Source: Scenedesmus sp. ARA3 (taxonomy: Eukaryota > Chlorophyta > Chlorophyceae > Sphaeropleales > Scenedesmaceae). From it: a DNA stretch of 64,000 bases. This document shows, piece by piece, positions 43,459-56,391 of the stretch. Every line of letters begins with the position of its first letter. The stretch's first letter is position 1. The translations under genes were made by a program, and so were the position numbers. The stretch spans positions 66,969-130,968 of the forward strand of contig RWJK01001243.1 of the NCBI GenBank assembly GCA_004335835.1, given 5' to 3'. The notes under the pieces are model-generated. The model worked only from the letters and a program-made list of their open reading frames with translations. It was not told where the DNA came from and did no database searches.

Positions 43459-43668
43459 CTAACGCTGGCTACGGATACGTGGCTGCCGTAGTCGGCGACG
43501 TTTACAAGCAACGCAACGTGGCTGACTACGGGTGGCCACGTAGCCCGATAGCGCAACGTGACCTGCATGATTTCGGCATGAGCACGTAGCTTTGTGATTT
43601 TTCAATCGGCATATTGCATCCCTGATGGTTGTATCGCAACGTAGACATTTTGATTGCGACACTGTCAA
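43459..43668 (-). pseudogene. BED-finger-like fragment, possible transposon relic
   Basis: A 69-codon minus-strand frame contains SKCLRCDTTIRDAICRLKNH followed by KATC. The C-x2-C ... RLKxH-x3-C spacing resembles BED-type zinc fingers of hAT-like transposases. There is no adjoining transposase core and no terminal repeats were seen, so this is a weak inference. Confidence 0.25.
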
Positions 43669-43882
43669 AGTACACCGTCATTGTATTCGTGTTTCACAGC
43701 TGTAAACAGCATATAAAATGCATCGTGTTCATAAATTACACTTGTAATCCGATTATGCTTACTGCTGCAACAATATCCAACCCCCTACCACTGCTGCCAG
43801 TGCCCCAGACACACCTGCTGCACCAGCTGCGATGGCTCATAGTGCACAAGGGTGCACATGAAACCATATCAAACTTTGATGT

Positions 43883-43926
43883 TGAACATATGAACATATG
43901 AACATATGAACATATGAACATATGAG
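43883..43926. repeat. Tandem 8-bp repeat GAACATAT
   Basis: Five units of GAACATAT; each junction creates the palindrome CATATG. Located in the gene-poor region. Confidence 0.9.
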
Positions 43927-44289
43927 CATGCGCTGTGTGTCAATGTACTGGGCCCTATCATGCAATGGCCGCACATGAGCACCACATGTAACACCAAAAC
44001 AACCCCCAAACTACTGCAGCGCTACGGCCACATTGCACTGCCTTCAAAACTCCGACATAACACTGCTCATTGCCAAGGTCTGCATCCCTACAACCAGCAG
44101 GCTTAAAAAAATACAACCAGCAGGCCCAGCCATAGCTCCCTCTAACCATTCACTGATGTGTTGCACCACCGCTAGCACACCATGTTGCCCATGCTGCGGT
44201 GACACGTACACCACTTGAGCCTTTACGACCAACTGCACTGCACTTAGGGTGTACAGGGCCTCCTTGAGAGCAGCACACACAAAAACAGC

Positions 44290-45030
44290 AGCACAGCGCG
44301 CCTTGAACACGCACACCTGCTGCACATGCTGCTGCTTGAGGTCAACTGCGCCAGTCATGTCGCCCTTCTTCTCCATCAGCCAGCGCCGCAGCTGCGTGCA
44401 TCACATCAGGCAGGGGCCGGCAGCGCAGCACGTTTGTAAAAAACGAATGCATGTGTTGCAGTGGACTTCAAGCATGTTGTTTGATGCAGTGCACAGGATC
44501 AGAACACAGATCAATGTTCATGACTCGCCTGGCATATGCAGCGACATTGTGGCTGGTGTGTCGGGCAGGCCAGCTTAGCACACTCTGCAGAACTTGTTGC
44601 GGCTTGCGCGTGGCCCATTTCCATCTAAGATGGTGCCCGGACCCACATGTAACTATCCTCTCTCAGTTTCAGGAAGGCTGTCACCACCCACCAGACGAGC
44701 AGTTTGCCATACTCAGCCCTGACAGCATCCTTCTTGTATGCGTCATCTGCATAGCATGCAGCATGAAACAGATGCTTGGTCGGTGCGGCCTGCAGACACT
44801 GCCGCTGCGGCTGCACACCTGCAGCAGCGCAACTGCTGTGCTACAACCTGTAGAAGCCCAACTGCTGTGTTACCTGCAGCAGAGCAGCAAAACACAGCAA
44901 CTGCGGTCAAAGGCTCGCATGTTGGGGGCTGTGTGTGGCGACTTTGGAGGTTTAGTTGAAGTCCACCCAAAAACCGAGGTCCATCCGCCCCCTACCAAGT
45001 ATGCACTGCTGCAACATGGTCAATTCTGCC
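44290..45030 (-). other. Possible unrecognised minus-strand exons
   Basis: Two segments read like real coding sequence: DAYKKDAVRAEYGKLLVWWV (about 44690-44750) and RRWLMEKKGDMTGAVDLKQQ (about 44330-44390), the second with a consensus donor downstream. A frame-consistent join was not found and no family was recognised. Confidence 0.25.
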
Positions 45031-46171
45031 GATAAAGTGCTGCAAGCATGTGGCAGGCGCGATGCTGCTGGTGCGCCTTGCTGTTCAAGACAGCCCGCTT
45101 ACATCAGCTCCACCAATTCACCGTTTGCTCACCATTGAATCATCCGCATTGTGCTGCCTGAGGTGTGCGGTGCAGCTTGTGTGCCTTGACAAGAAATGGC
45201 GCCTCTTGCTAGAATGAGAGAGCGTCAGTTTCCAGGCTAATGGGCTGCAGCTGCACCTGTTTACCCAGTAGTGCGCAACGCAGTTGCATTAAGGCAGTAT
45301 CAGGTGTAGGTGTGCCACAACAGGGTGCAATGACATGCCTGTGGCGTGCATTGGTGTGCAAAACGAGCCAAGAGCATGATCTGCATGCACGTGCTTACAA
45401 AAGCAGCGCTTCTCACCATGGTGCTGACATAAGTTTGGGCTATGCCACTGGTGTCGCTACTACTGGTGCTTTACAAGCAATGGCAAGGCACTTTGTCTCT
45501 TTCAGCAGCAGCAGCAGTAGCTAGACAGCACTGCTTTCACAGCAGAACGTGCTACCAGTGGAGTATGTAAGCCTGCCAAAAGGAATACTCCTACTTACAT
45601 GTAGTATCAGCCAGGAAGACGGGTGGCTGGTTGCTGCCTGCATACAGAAACAGCGGCACATGCGATGCGCAGCATCTTGCAGTTAGGACGCCGACACTCA
45701 ACTCTTCAGCTGGCGGCGCGGCCATTGAAGCTGGCTACATGTGATCTTGAGCTTCACAGTTTATTTTTTGGCGTCCAGTGTGTCAAATCAAACAGGTCAT
45801 TGCTGCAGTGCTGCGGCTGTCAGGCGTTCTACCCTCAGGTTGTTTACTGTGTTGGCAGCACCAGGTGCTGACCTTCCAACCGCAGCTGATCTGCCAGCAG
45901 GTTGCTCACCATGGCAAAGAAACAAGTTGATCCGTATGAAATTGTGGATCCTGGCGCCTGATCACGACGCACTTTGTCCTGCAGCTCATCATGCAGCTGC
46001 AAGCAGCTGCTGCTGCTGCATACACTCCTGCTGCTTCACCATCACAGCGCCGCAGCGATCTGGCCAGCAGACCTCACGGAGTCTTAAAGTTAAGACACTA
46101 CGTTGAATTCTGCCAGTAAACACTCGCTCGTGTCCGATTGATCAGGACCACGCACGTGACGCAACTGAGGT

Positions 46172-46390
46172 GTGCGTCTCAAGTACGATCGTCGATGCGT
46201 TATCCAGAATATGTTTGATGATGCGTCTAAAGAAGCTATTTTTGACTGGTTAACTGCTATCATTGGGCTGTGTGCTACCTGTCCAGTTTGTATTGTAACA
46301 GGTGACAGAGCCATCAATGCGGCATTTGCAGCCTGCATTCGCCTGTTTGACGACGTTAGCAGTGTATTAAATGGGTATGTGGTTGTCTAG
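46172..46390 (+). pseudogene. Transposase-like fragment
   Basis: A 72-codon frame without Ala/Gln bias contains KEAIFDWLTAIIGLCATCPV and CIVTGDRAINAAFAACIRLF. The second stretch loosely resembles the VxTDxDxAxxxAI region of MULE transposases. Codon use differs from the surrounding genes. No terminal inverted repeats were identified. Confidence 0.25.
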
Positions 46391-47975
46391 GGAAAGAAAC
46401 AGCCGTGTTGGAGCCATACAGAGCAAATGCGACTGTAACGGTGTCAAAATCAACCTTGGAATCGACACGCAGCTGTCGATGTCGGCAACTGTGCGATGGC
46501 ACCACCACCTAGCTACGTGGATCCGGCAGCCGATAGCTGCATGAAAGCCGCGGGTGGAGACAACGGTCGTTTGCTGGTCAACAGGTGGGATCGGTCAGCC
46601 ACATTGCTTCAAAAAACAGAGACGCAGCATATGTGATGCTGCAAGTCATTTTGTTACGCTGAGCAAGCTTGCGCTGAGTCATGTAACCTTGTGTTAATCG
46701 AAGTGCTGAAGCAGGGCTTCCACAGCAGGCCCACTTCGTGCGACTACTTCCATTTGCTTTACATGCTAGTAAGACTCTGCAAACTCATGTTAACAGCATC
46801 GCCTCTGGCATAGAACAGCTACCTGCAGATTGTGCCCCGCTGGTAGCACACCGCTGCACACGTACTCATTGTGTTGCCATTGAGCCACAGCAACATCACC
46901 GTTGGCTCGCGCCAACTGGAGCCAAAACTTGCAGGGCCAACCGCTTTTAAAGCGGCCAGTGGCCGACATGGACGAGGAAATTGCCAGGCACTGGCACTAC
47001 ACAATGGTTCGACCAGTGGCACCCCAAAACACCATAACAAACAGCACTGTGCAGAGCAGGTCTGCTTGAGTGTGGCTGGCAGCTCGTCCTAAACAAATCA
47101 CTGGGTCGTTTGAGCAATCGTCTGTTACACACCATGCTGCTTGTCACTACATGCTACTTCTACATCATGCTGCAGCAGTCGGCTAGGTAGGTGGCCCAAT
47201 CAGCTTCACCCCACGCACCTGATTTGCACATGTCGCTACTACCAACAATGATCTAATGCAAATAGAGGTAGCACAAGGGCTAGCGGCAATTCAATCCTAA
47301 TGCTTCCTTACAACACCTGTGAAACAATCGTGGACGCTGCCAGTATGTGCCTGGTGCAGGCGCCGTGGCTCAGCTGCCGATGCTATACAACTCCTCAAAC
47401 ACATCATCACACTTGCTTGCAGATGCCCTAGATGCACTACCTTGGTGCTACAATCGCTACAATGCAGGCGAGCCCAAACTTTGATCTCGCATCTTGAACT
47501 TACTTCACACCATCAGCAGGTCATCTCGCATCAGTGTGTGAAGGAGCAGGCGTGTGTGTGCATGCCGTGGGCACAAGTGGCCCTGCTGGACCTCCATCCG
47601 TGGCCTGCATGGGAATAGCCGTAGCCATTCCTGCACAGCAGAGCAGCGCAGACAGCAGCATGCCCCAGGTCAGCCGCAGTTATCAAAACACGTTGTTGTA
47701 CAGATGCAGGTTTGCCATCAAAGTGTACAGCATTTGTAAGCTCGTGCCTGCCAGGCTGCTTACTTGATACTATGCAGCGCGACTACTTGCCTTGATCACA
47801 GCAGCTGTGAGCCAGTCACTTCATCGCACAGCAGACACATCCACCTCACACTTGCTGCCATTATAATATATTCAAGCTGCGCATGAAACCCCCAGATGCA
47901 CTCAAAGAAGAAAAGGCACATGCAGGACACACACCATCAACCCTGATCCTACCGCACCATGCAAAGCAGCGCAGC

Positions 47976-50010
47976 TCACCAGCCACCGGAGTGACCGCCC
48001 CAGTAGCCACTGCGGTAGCCGCGCCTGCCCCTGCCCCTGTGGCGCTCCTGCAGCGCACCACCCTGCTGCTGCTGCTGCTGCTGGTCCTCGCTCAGCACTG
48101 CAAGAGCGGGGCCTGCTGCTGCGGCTGCTGCTGCTGGGGCTGGGGCTGCGGTTGCTGCAGGCTTGGCTGCTGCAGGTGTTGCCGCCTGGCCTGCTGCAGG
48201 TGCTGCAGGTGCTGCTGCTGGTGCTGCTGCTGGTGCTGCTGCAGGGGCAGCAGGTGCTGACTTTGTGGCATCAGCAGACACAGCCTGGCTCTTGACTGCG
48301 TAAGTCAGTGTGTTGAGTGCCTGCTGTTTCTTCACTGCCTGACTCAGCGTCTGCAGCGCCTGCTGCCGCTGATCTGTGCGGACTGACTTGGCAAGTGCCT
48401 GCAGCGCCTGCTGGCGCTGGTCTGCACGGACAGACTTAGAGAGAGTCTGCAGCGCCTGCTGGCGCTGCTGCTGCCTGACATCCTGTGACAGAGTCTTCAG
48501 TGCCTCCTGCTTCTGCACGGCCTGAGAAAGAGTCTGTACAGCTTGCTGCTTCTGCTGCTGTTTGACAGACTTGGTGAGAGTCTGCAGTGCCTCCTGCTTG
48601 TTGACAGCCTTGGTCAGTGTCTGAGCAGCCTGCTGCTTCTGCTGTGTCTTCACTGAAGCTGTGAGAGTCTGCAGAGCCTCTTGCTTCTGCATAGCCTTAG
48701 TCAAAGTCTGGACTGCCTCCTGCTTCTGCTGCTGCTTGACAGACTTGGTGAGAGTCTGCAGTGCCTCTTGCTTCTGCACAGCCTTGGTCAAAGTTTGGAC
48801 AGCCTCCTGCTTCTGCTGCTGCTTGACAGATTTGGCGAGCGCCTGCACTGCTGCCTGCTTCTGTACAGCCTTAGTGAGCGTCTGCAGCGCCTGCTGCTTC
48901 TGCTGCTGCTTAACTGCTTTAGTCAGCGTCTGCAGCGCCTGCTGCCTCTGCTGCTGCTTGACAGCCTTGGTCAGGGTTTGCAGCGCCTGCTTCTTTTGAG
49001 CATCTGCAGCAGTCTTGGCATCTGCTGGCTTTGATGCCTTGGGGGTTGCTGCTGTTGTGCTGCTGCCTGTCTTGGTGGGTGCCTTTGAGGGTGCTGGAGC
49101 TGCTGCCTGGGGAGCGATCAGCATCTTCCTGGGAGCGATGGGGGCATCTGTCTTGGGGGCCTCTGGCTTCTTGGTATCTGTTGGCTCAGCAGCACCTGCA
49201 GCAGCGGATGGATGTTAAAGGATAGCAGGAGCAGCTGTGTCAGAACAGGAGACACACAAGACAACCACTGATGGTGTGTGGAACAAAGCAATTTAAGGCT
49301 GTAGCTGAAGCTCAGTGCGACATGCATTGACGAAAGCCACACTGCTGATGTGTGCTTGCGCACTGTTGGCAAGGCTCAGTTTAGCGAGAGCAGCATGGTG
49401 ATGCAAGCTAGCGCCGATGCAGAGGCAGCGCCAGCACCAGTGCCAGCATCACTATTGTCCGCAGCACATGCTGAATGTTTCAGCGCAATCTAGTGGCTTG
49501 CACACTGCCAAACCTGCCACTAAGCTAAGCACAACACTAGTAGCAGCAGCAGCAGTAGCAGCAGCAGCTGTAAGCAGTTGCAAAGCGGCAATTGCATTGC
49601 CCACCCACCTGCCAGCCTCCTCTTGGGGATCACGCCAGCATTGGGTGGGTACTCCGGGGCAGCAACGTCATCAGCAGCAGGATCAGCCACAGTGACACCT
49701 GCAGTATAGAAGTTCGTGCAGTAAATTCACTTTGTAGTAGTAGGATGATGCAACATATTGCATGATTGCATGTCTGCAAGGGGCCCCTGCCACAGCAGGC
49801 ATGAAGCAGATGACCTTAGGGAAGTGCAGCAAGCCAGGAACTATGGTTTTTGCTTGCAGCAGCAGCGTATGTTGTAGCGTATTGCATGTTGTAAGCGCAG
49901 CGTGGGTGGAGCTGGCAGCTGATTGAAGCATCACTGCAACCGAGTGCAACAGCCAATGTGTCCATCCTGCGGGTTTAGGTTCTTGCCTATGGGTTTGACA
50001 AGTTGTGTGA

Positions 50011-50069
<59 letters not shown>

Positions 50070-50070
50070 C

Positions 50071-50101
<31 letters not shown>

Positions 50102-50632
50102 CGGGAACCTCACCAGCATCGCCCTGCAGTAGCATCCTGTTGGGTGCCCAGCCCGGCTGCCTGGCCAGGGCCTGTGCGTTGACAGGCAGGCTCAGTGTGT
50201 CACCAAGCTGCAGCACACTGCTGGCAGCTGCACAGATGGAACACACAAAAGCAGGCGGCAGAAAAGATAGCAAGACAGGCAGAAGCGGCAGTTTGGAAGG
50301 ATGTAGAGGACTGCTGATGCGGCGGCATGCACAAATGGCCGGAAAAGAAAGTTCGGGTGCATGACTGTGTTGCAGATGTGCTGGAGAACGCAATGCTGCA
50401 AAGTTGACAGGTCAAAGACGCGCGCTTGGCTTTGCTGGCAGTAGCCTCTGCATTGAGCAGGTATGTGCTTGCACTGCCATGCTCCTTTCTCTGCTGCTGC
50501 TGCCGCTGCTGCCGCTGCTGCTGCTGCTGGTGGTGAAGTGATGCTGTCGCTGGTGCCTCTCCTGCTGCAGCCCCAGGACTCACCTGCTACTGAAGCACAC
50601 AGCAGAACACCGAACACCACCACAGCCTTCAT
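47976..50632 (-). CDS. Secreted protein of alternating 16- and 13-residue Gln-rich helical repeats
   Basis: Exons 50632-50584, 50227-50114, 49698-49609 and 49195-47976 are joined by three phase-1 introns and give 490 residues. Exon 1 is a signal peptide (MKAVVVFGVLLCASVA). Exons 2-4 each carry a basic-Leu motif (NRMLLQ, KRRLAG, RKMLIA) at or near a boundary, possibly processing sites. Exon 4 holds about 16 tandem units with core ALQTLTKAV. Long units such as QALQTLTKAVKQQQKQ alternate with short units such as EAVQTLTKAVQKQ, a 29-residue higher-order period. An Ala/Pro linker and an Arg/Gly/Tyr/Trp-rich tail follow (RGRGRRGYRSGYWGGHSGGW). Helix prediction by eye suggests amphipathic helices with Leu/Val/Ala on one face. 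No family recognised. An extracellular-matrix or cell-wall role is a guess. Confidence 0.75.
50013..50103. repeat. (CAG)n tract in an intron of the repeat-protein gene
   Basis: About 30 CAG units with CAC interruptions, directly downstream of the exon 2 donor on the minus strand. Confidence 0.9.
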
Positions 50633-51769
50633 GACGCCCTATCTTTCTCGGTGCACGCCAATGGCAAATGACTCCTGCGAAAGTGGCGGGAAAGCACGAA
50701 ACGAACGGGAGGTTGGTGCCAAGCACAATCTCGTGAGCTAAAAAGCCAATAGTCGAACTGTTTGCATTTCAAGAGTTCTGTGCAGTGAATGTACGCTGCT
50801 CACCTGCCTGCGCTACCTACGCCTGGCAGACGCGATTAAGATGTCCTTGCGTGCCTACGTTCCTGTGTATGTCCAGCGATATGTATCGTTGTGATGTGGC
50901 ATAGTTGATATGTCTCATAGACGTACGTGTGCGTAACTTGCGGTAGTGACTACCGCCGTGCCGCGGCACGTCCCTGTCACGCGCGATGGTTACTGGACAA
51001 GTACTAGGCACTGCGGATGTTGTACCTTGAAACTCAAAAGTTTATTAGAAAACGTTTTACAAAAGAATAGTATGCAAGAAATGACCCGCGCGCAAGGCGC
51101 ACGAAGACCAACGATGATGGATGCTGGGATTGAGGAGCATGGCTGTTGTGCTGCAATGATCCGAGGCGTCCACCGCAGCACATGCTATGTACGGCAGAAC
51201 GAATCATTCGTGCATGGATGTTGGTTCTGGCTTGTGCAGTCTGCATGCACTGTGACTCATACGCACTTCACCGCCACACAGCATGGGTCCAGTCTGAAGC
51301 TCTGCCGCGGCTCTGCTCACTTTTGACACATAGCCTGTTGCTGTGCAGAACAAACTGTACGTAAGAAAACTCATGACAAGTAAAAGCCCATCTCGAATAG
51401 CTCAGATGCGTGATACAGTTGCAGCCATGCGATCCTCACATGAGGGTGGTGTGACAATTTCAGCTGCCCAATGTGCACAGCCACCACCACACTGCAGTAT
51501 CATGCATCTGCGGCTGGCAGCCACAGTTTCATAGTGATACAACAGGTCACCGTGTCAGCCATAGCAGCCATGCATTCCAATGAAGCAGCAGTGGATGAGG
51601 AAGCGCTGCTCCTTGTGCTTACAAACATCGCGGCTGCAGAATATACTTGGCCATGTCAGCCACAGCAGCCATGATGTGCATCCCATTATAGCAGTATTAT
51701 AAACTACAGGTAACAAACATTGCTGCGGACAGCAAGGGCAGCAGGGAGGGAGCGCTGCACACATCGCCG
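50633..51769. other. Intergenic, promoter side of the repeat-protein gene
   Basis: No coding exon supported. It is bounded by the start codon of the repeat-protein gene and the stop codon of HslU, both on the minus strand, so it should contain that promoter and the HslU 3' UTR. Confidence 0.5.
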
Positions 51770-51881
51770 CTACAGGATGTACTTGGCAAGGTCCTGCTTC
51801 TTCACCAGATCAGCCAGCTTCTGCTGCACATCCTCCCTGTCAATGACGTGCCTGTAGTGGCCCTGCACCTCTCTATCCTCC

Positions 51882-51916
<35 letters not shown>

Positions 51917-52388
51917 CTCTTCGCCTTCTGCTGCTGTTGCTGCTGCCACCTTATCCGGGGCCTCAAAGCTGATGTCCTCAACCAGTCTTTCAAGCACTGT
52001 GTGAAGCCGCCGTGCTCCAATGTTTTCAACTTCCTTGTTGATCTGTTCGGCCATGGCTGCCACCTCCTGGATGGCGGCTGGCGTGAAGACCAGGTCCACG
52101 CCCTCACAGCCCAGTAGGCGCTGCAGCAGCAGCACCAGCATCAGCAGCAGCAGCAGCAGCAGCAAGATCAGTGGATGGCTGCTGGTGTGAAGACCAGGTC
52201 CACGCTCTCACAGCCAAGCAGGCGCTGCAGCAGCAGCAGCAGCAGCATCAGCAAGATCAGTAGATTGCAGCTGGTGTGAAGACCAGGTCCACGCCCTCAC
52301 AGCCCAGCAGGCGCTGCAGCAGCAGCAGCCGTAGCAGCAGCAAGATTAGTAGTGGCTGGTGTGAAGACCAGATCCACACCCTCACAGC

Positions 52389-52443
<55 letters not shown>

Positions 52444-52788
52444 CAGTGATGAACAGCTGCCATATGTTGATTCGGCTTGGCAGGGTTGCATTGTGTTGTT
52501 CCAGAAGCAGAACAGCGGCCCCCCACACACCATGCATGTGAGCGTATGCCAGAGATGGCAGCTCCTTAGCGAGCTCGGCAAACGGCCGTTTCCTTTTTGT
52601 GTCGCCTGCTGATGTAAGTCACACCACAGGCACATCGCAGCCATTGCTGCCCCTTGCACAAATGCTGCAGCCTCACCTGCTGCTGGTAAATCATGTTGCA
52701 CTCTGGCTCCGTGAGGATGCGCTCAAAGTCGGCAGCAGTCAGGCCCCGCAGCTCCACACGGATTGGCAGCCGACCCTACAGCAGCAGT

Positions 52789-52819
<31 letters not shown>

Positions 52820-54785
52820 GCATGATGGTCAGAACAACTGACATCGTTGGCAAGGAAAGCTCCAAATGGCAGAAGGTGTAGGCTTGCAATGCAAATTGCA
52901 GCAGCAGCAGGCCGATGCGAATCATGCTGACGGCTGCTGATGTCCTTCAGCAAGCAGTGAGCAGTCAACCCACCCCCACACCCACACCCACAGCACCTGC
53001 ACCTGCACAACTAAGCACATGCTTACATGCCATATGCCAACTCTCTGTCAACAGCCCACTCCCCACCTGCAGCTCCGCCATCATGTCGCTGGGCTTGGCG
53101 CTGGTGAAGGCTCCACTCGCAATGAACAGCACGTGGTCTGTGGCCACGGGGCCGTGCTTTGTTGACACCACGCTGCCCTCAATCAGCGGCAGCAGGTCCC
53201 GCTGCACGCCCTCGGCACTGGGGTCAGAGCCTGTGGGGGGAAAGAAATAATTGGATAAAAGTGAGAGGGGTAGGAAGAGACATGGTGCAGCAGCGGCAGC
53301 GCAGGCAGCAGAGATATTGGAGCGTGCTGGAGATGTGATGTGTTGTTTATGTAGTGCCGCCGCAACAGCAGCGAGGTTTTGTTGTGCGGCGGTGTAGGGC
53401 TGGTGAAAATTGTTACTGACGTTTGAACTAGCTCACAGTAAGCATGCTGCTGGGACTTTGCATGTTGCAAAAAAACCCCGGTGCTCACCGTGTCGCAGCA
53501 TGCCGCTAGGGTTGACGATCTTATCGATCTCATCGATGAACACGATGCCCTCCTGCTCCGCAACACGCACCTGTACAAGGCGCAAAGCAGTGCGGAAGAA
53601 AGCAGTGAGGCGCAAAGCAATGTCAATCTCATCGTTGAACACGATGCCCTCCTGCTCCGCCACACGCTCCTGCAGCACGGCGGGAAGCACACCAGGAGGA
53701 TAAATACGTGGTGCGCCGAGCAGTACAAGCGACAAGCACCTGCAGCACACAAGGTATGCGGCTTGAACCTGCAGCAACCACACCAGACAAACCACAAACC
53801 ACACATACCATGCAACATAAACCACTGCCGCGCACAGCTTCCTTTGACAGCAGTTCCGCAGGTGAGGCCCACGCCTCTTCAGCTTCTTCTAGATACGGCC
53901 GCGCCTCAGCCACGCTTATACGCAGCAAGCCAACTTCCAACCCTGAAAATCAAGACGCTCACCGCTTCCTTTGACAGCAGCTCCGCAGGAAAGGCCCGCT
54001 CCGCTTCCGCCTCCTCCAAGTATGGCCGTGCTCAGCCATGCTCATGCACACAGCAAGCCAACCTCCACCACAAACCACAAAGCCCACAACCATACTGCCT
54101 CACCGCTTCCTTTGACAGCAGCTCAGCAAGAAAGGCCCGCTCTGCTTCGGCTTCTTCTAGATACAGCCGCGCCTCCGCCACGCTCATGCACACAGCAAGC
54201 CAACCTTCACCACAAACCACAAAGCCCACAACCATAGTGCCTCACCGCTTCCTTTGACAGCAGCTCAGCAGGAAAGGCCCGCTCTGCTTCGGCTTCTTCC
54301 AGGTACGGCCGCGCCTCCGCCACGCTCATGCTGCGGCGCTCGCCGCGCGCCCTGCCGCCGCCGCCAGGGCCGCCAAACATGCCGATGATGTTGATGGACA
54401 TGCTCGCCTGGCCGCCCTGCATACCAAGTACACTTGAGTATTTGGGGAGGTGCGTGCATACTTTATATTGTCTGTGCTGCTGTCAAGCATGCAGGCAGCA
54501 CGATACAGTGAGAGCACACATATGTACTCTGGCACGCCTTGGATAAAAACCAAACAGATGGCATACAGTTGACAACGGCGCCATCATTCTGTATGTTGCT
54601 CAGCAATGCCAGGCGCCAAACCCCGCGTCCAGTCTGAAGTAGAGCTCGCTTTACAACATACTCTATCTCCGCACCTGTATGGTGAGGCCGCCTGGCTCGC
54701 CTGTGTTGCGTGAGTTGGGCACATCAACCTCGATGATGGCATCCTCCAGCTCGCCTGGAAACAGCAGCAGCAATTGTGGCAAAAG

Positions 54786-54833
<48 letters not shown>

Positions 54834-55512
54834 GCGGCGGCGGTGGCAGGAAGACCTGTGGCCAAACTTTGCTGAGCTGATAAATCTCTGCCAGCCACCT
54901 GCTACCTTCCGCTGCAATTCTCCAGCACACATACCACTGCCTCAACGGCAGCAACAGAACAACCATGCGCAGCTTCACACTCGTCAAACTTGGTCAAACG
55001 CCCGGTCAAACGCCTGGTCAAACATCCCCGTGCCTCACCCGCCCTGTAGCGCTCGCGCGCCTCGTGCAGCGCCTGCAGCGAGGCGCCCTCCCCCAGGATG
55101 GCATGCAGGATGTGGCTCTCAACGGCCTCCGCAATCTGCAGCAGCAGCAGCAGCAGCGGCAGCAGCAGAAGCAGGAGCAGGAGGATGGGCGCAGACATCA
55201 GCCAATCAGTGCACGGCTGTGCATATGCCAGACACAGACACGCATGTGCAGGTGTCTTACCCAAGCTGCGCAGCATAAATGTAACAATAAGGATGGATGC
55301 GGACAGCAGCATATCAGTGCACGATCATGCACATGCCCCAAATGCATGTGCAGGCATCTAATTCAAGTCCTGCGCAGTCAGCAGCAGCAGGAGCAACAGC
55401 AGCAGCAGCAGCAGCAGCAGTGATGCTGCATGCGCGGCTCACCCGCTTTGCTGCTGCACGCCTGCAGCGGGCCTTGACTGTGTTGAGCGCCACCTCCACC
55501 AGGTCACGCACT

Positions 55513-55609
<97 letters not shown>

Positions 55610-56357
55610 ACCGATGAACAGCGCTCAGCAATGGTTGAAACTGGATAAAGCAGCATGACACCTGGTTGCTGACTGCACTTTGTAACTGTCCACATCTAGC
55701 CTGGCTCTCTGCAGGAGTTACAGCATGGTGAAGGGTTGTGTATACAAGGGTCTGGCCCAGAGCCCAGCGCCCTGAACCCACAACCCAGCTCACCTATGCT
55801 GTCCACATCTCTGCCGTGGTAGCCCACTTCGGTGAACTTGGTGGCCTCAACCTGCCCCAGCAGCAGCAGCAGCAGCAGCAGTGTGCACAATTTTCAGCAA
55901 GGACTCGCGTTGGCACAACCTGCATTCAGTGCCTGCAGCCTGGGGTGTTTAGATGTGCGCCTGTCATGGCTTGAAACGGCATGCTACAATGCTAGGCAGC
56001 CGATGCGTCCTAAGTCGAATAATGGGAGCTATGCAACGTCGTCAAGGTCCCATACCTTGATGAAGGGCGCTTCAGCCAGCTTCGCAAGGCGCCGCGCAAT
56101 CTCAGTCTTGCCACAGCTGCAATGACACAGCAGGAGCAGCAGCAGCAGCAGCAGCAAGCGCAGCGTTTCAGCTGCATTGTACGTGCCATCGGGTGAACAA
56201 AAAAATTTGCTGGCACACACCAAGCCCGACACGCAAACACACTGCCTCACCCATCAGCAGTGCCATCCACCAGCTGCGCTGCGCTGATGCAACCGAATCG
56301 CATCTTCTACCACACACCCGACTCTGCAGTTGCCCTGCAAACCTCCCTGCAGCAGCG

Positions 56358-56391
<34 letters not shown>

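Larger units (their letters stand above)
39243..47975. other. Gene-poor 8.7-kb region with weak coding traces
   Basis: No gene could be modelled with confidence. Traces worth noting are listed separately: an 87-codon minus-strand frame at 42166, possible minus-strand exons at 44290-45030, a zinc-finger-like frame at 43459 and a transposase-like frame at 46172. The rest lacks long open frames free of low complexity. It is the only large stretch here without clear plant-type exons and may be transposon-derived or heterochromatic. Confidence 0.45.

Noticed and set aside
48661..49034. Plus-strand Leu/Cys-rich repeat frames
   Set aside because: Antisense of the 16/13 repeat protein; the opposite strand has a signal peptide and closed splicing.
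51848..52117. Plus-strand Cys-rich frame resembling a small secreted peptide
   Set aside because: Antisense of the Ala-rich insertion and the IGARR region of HslU.
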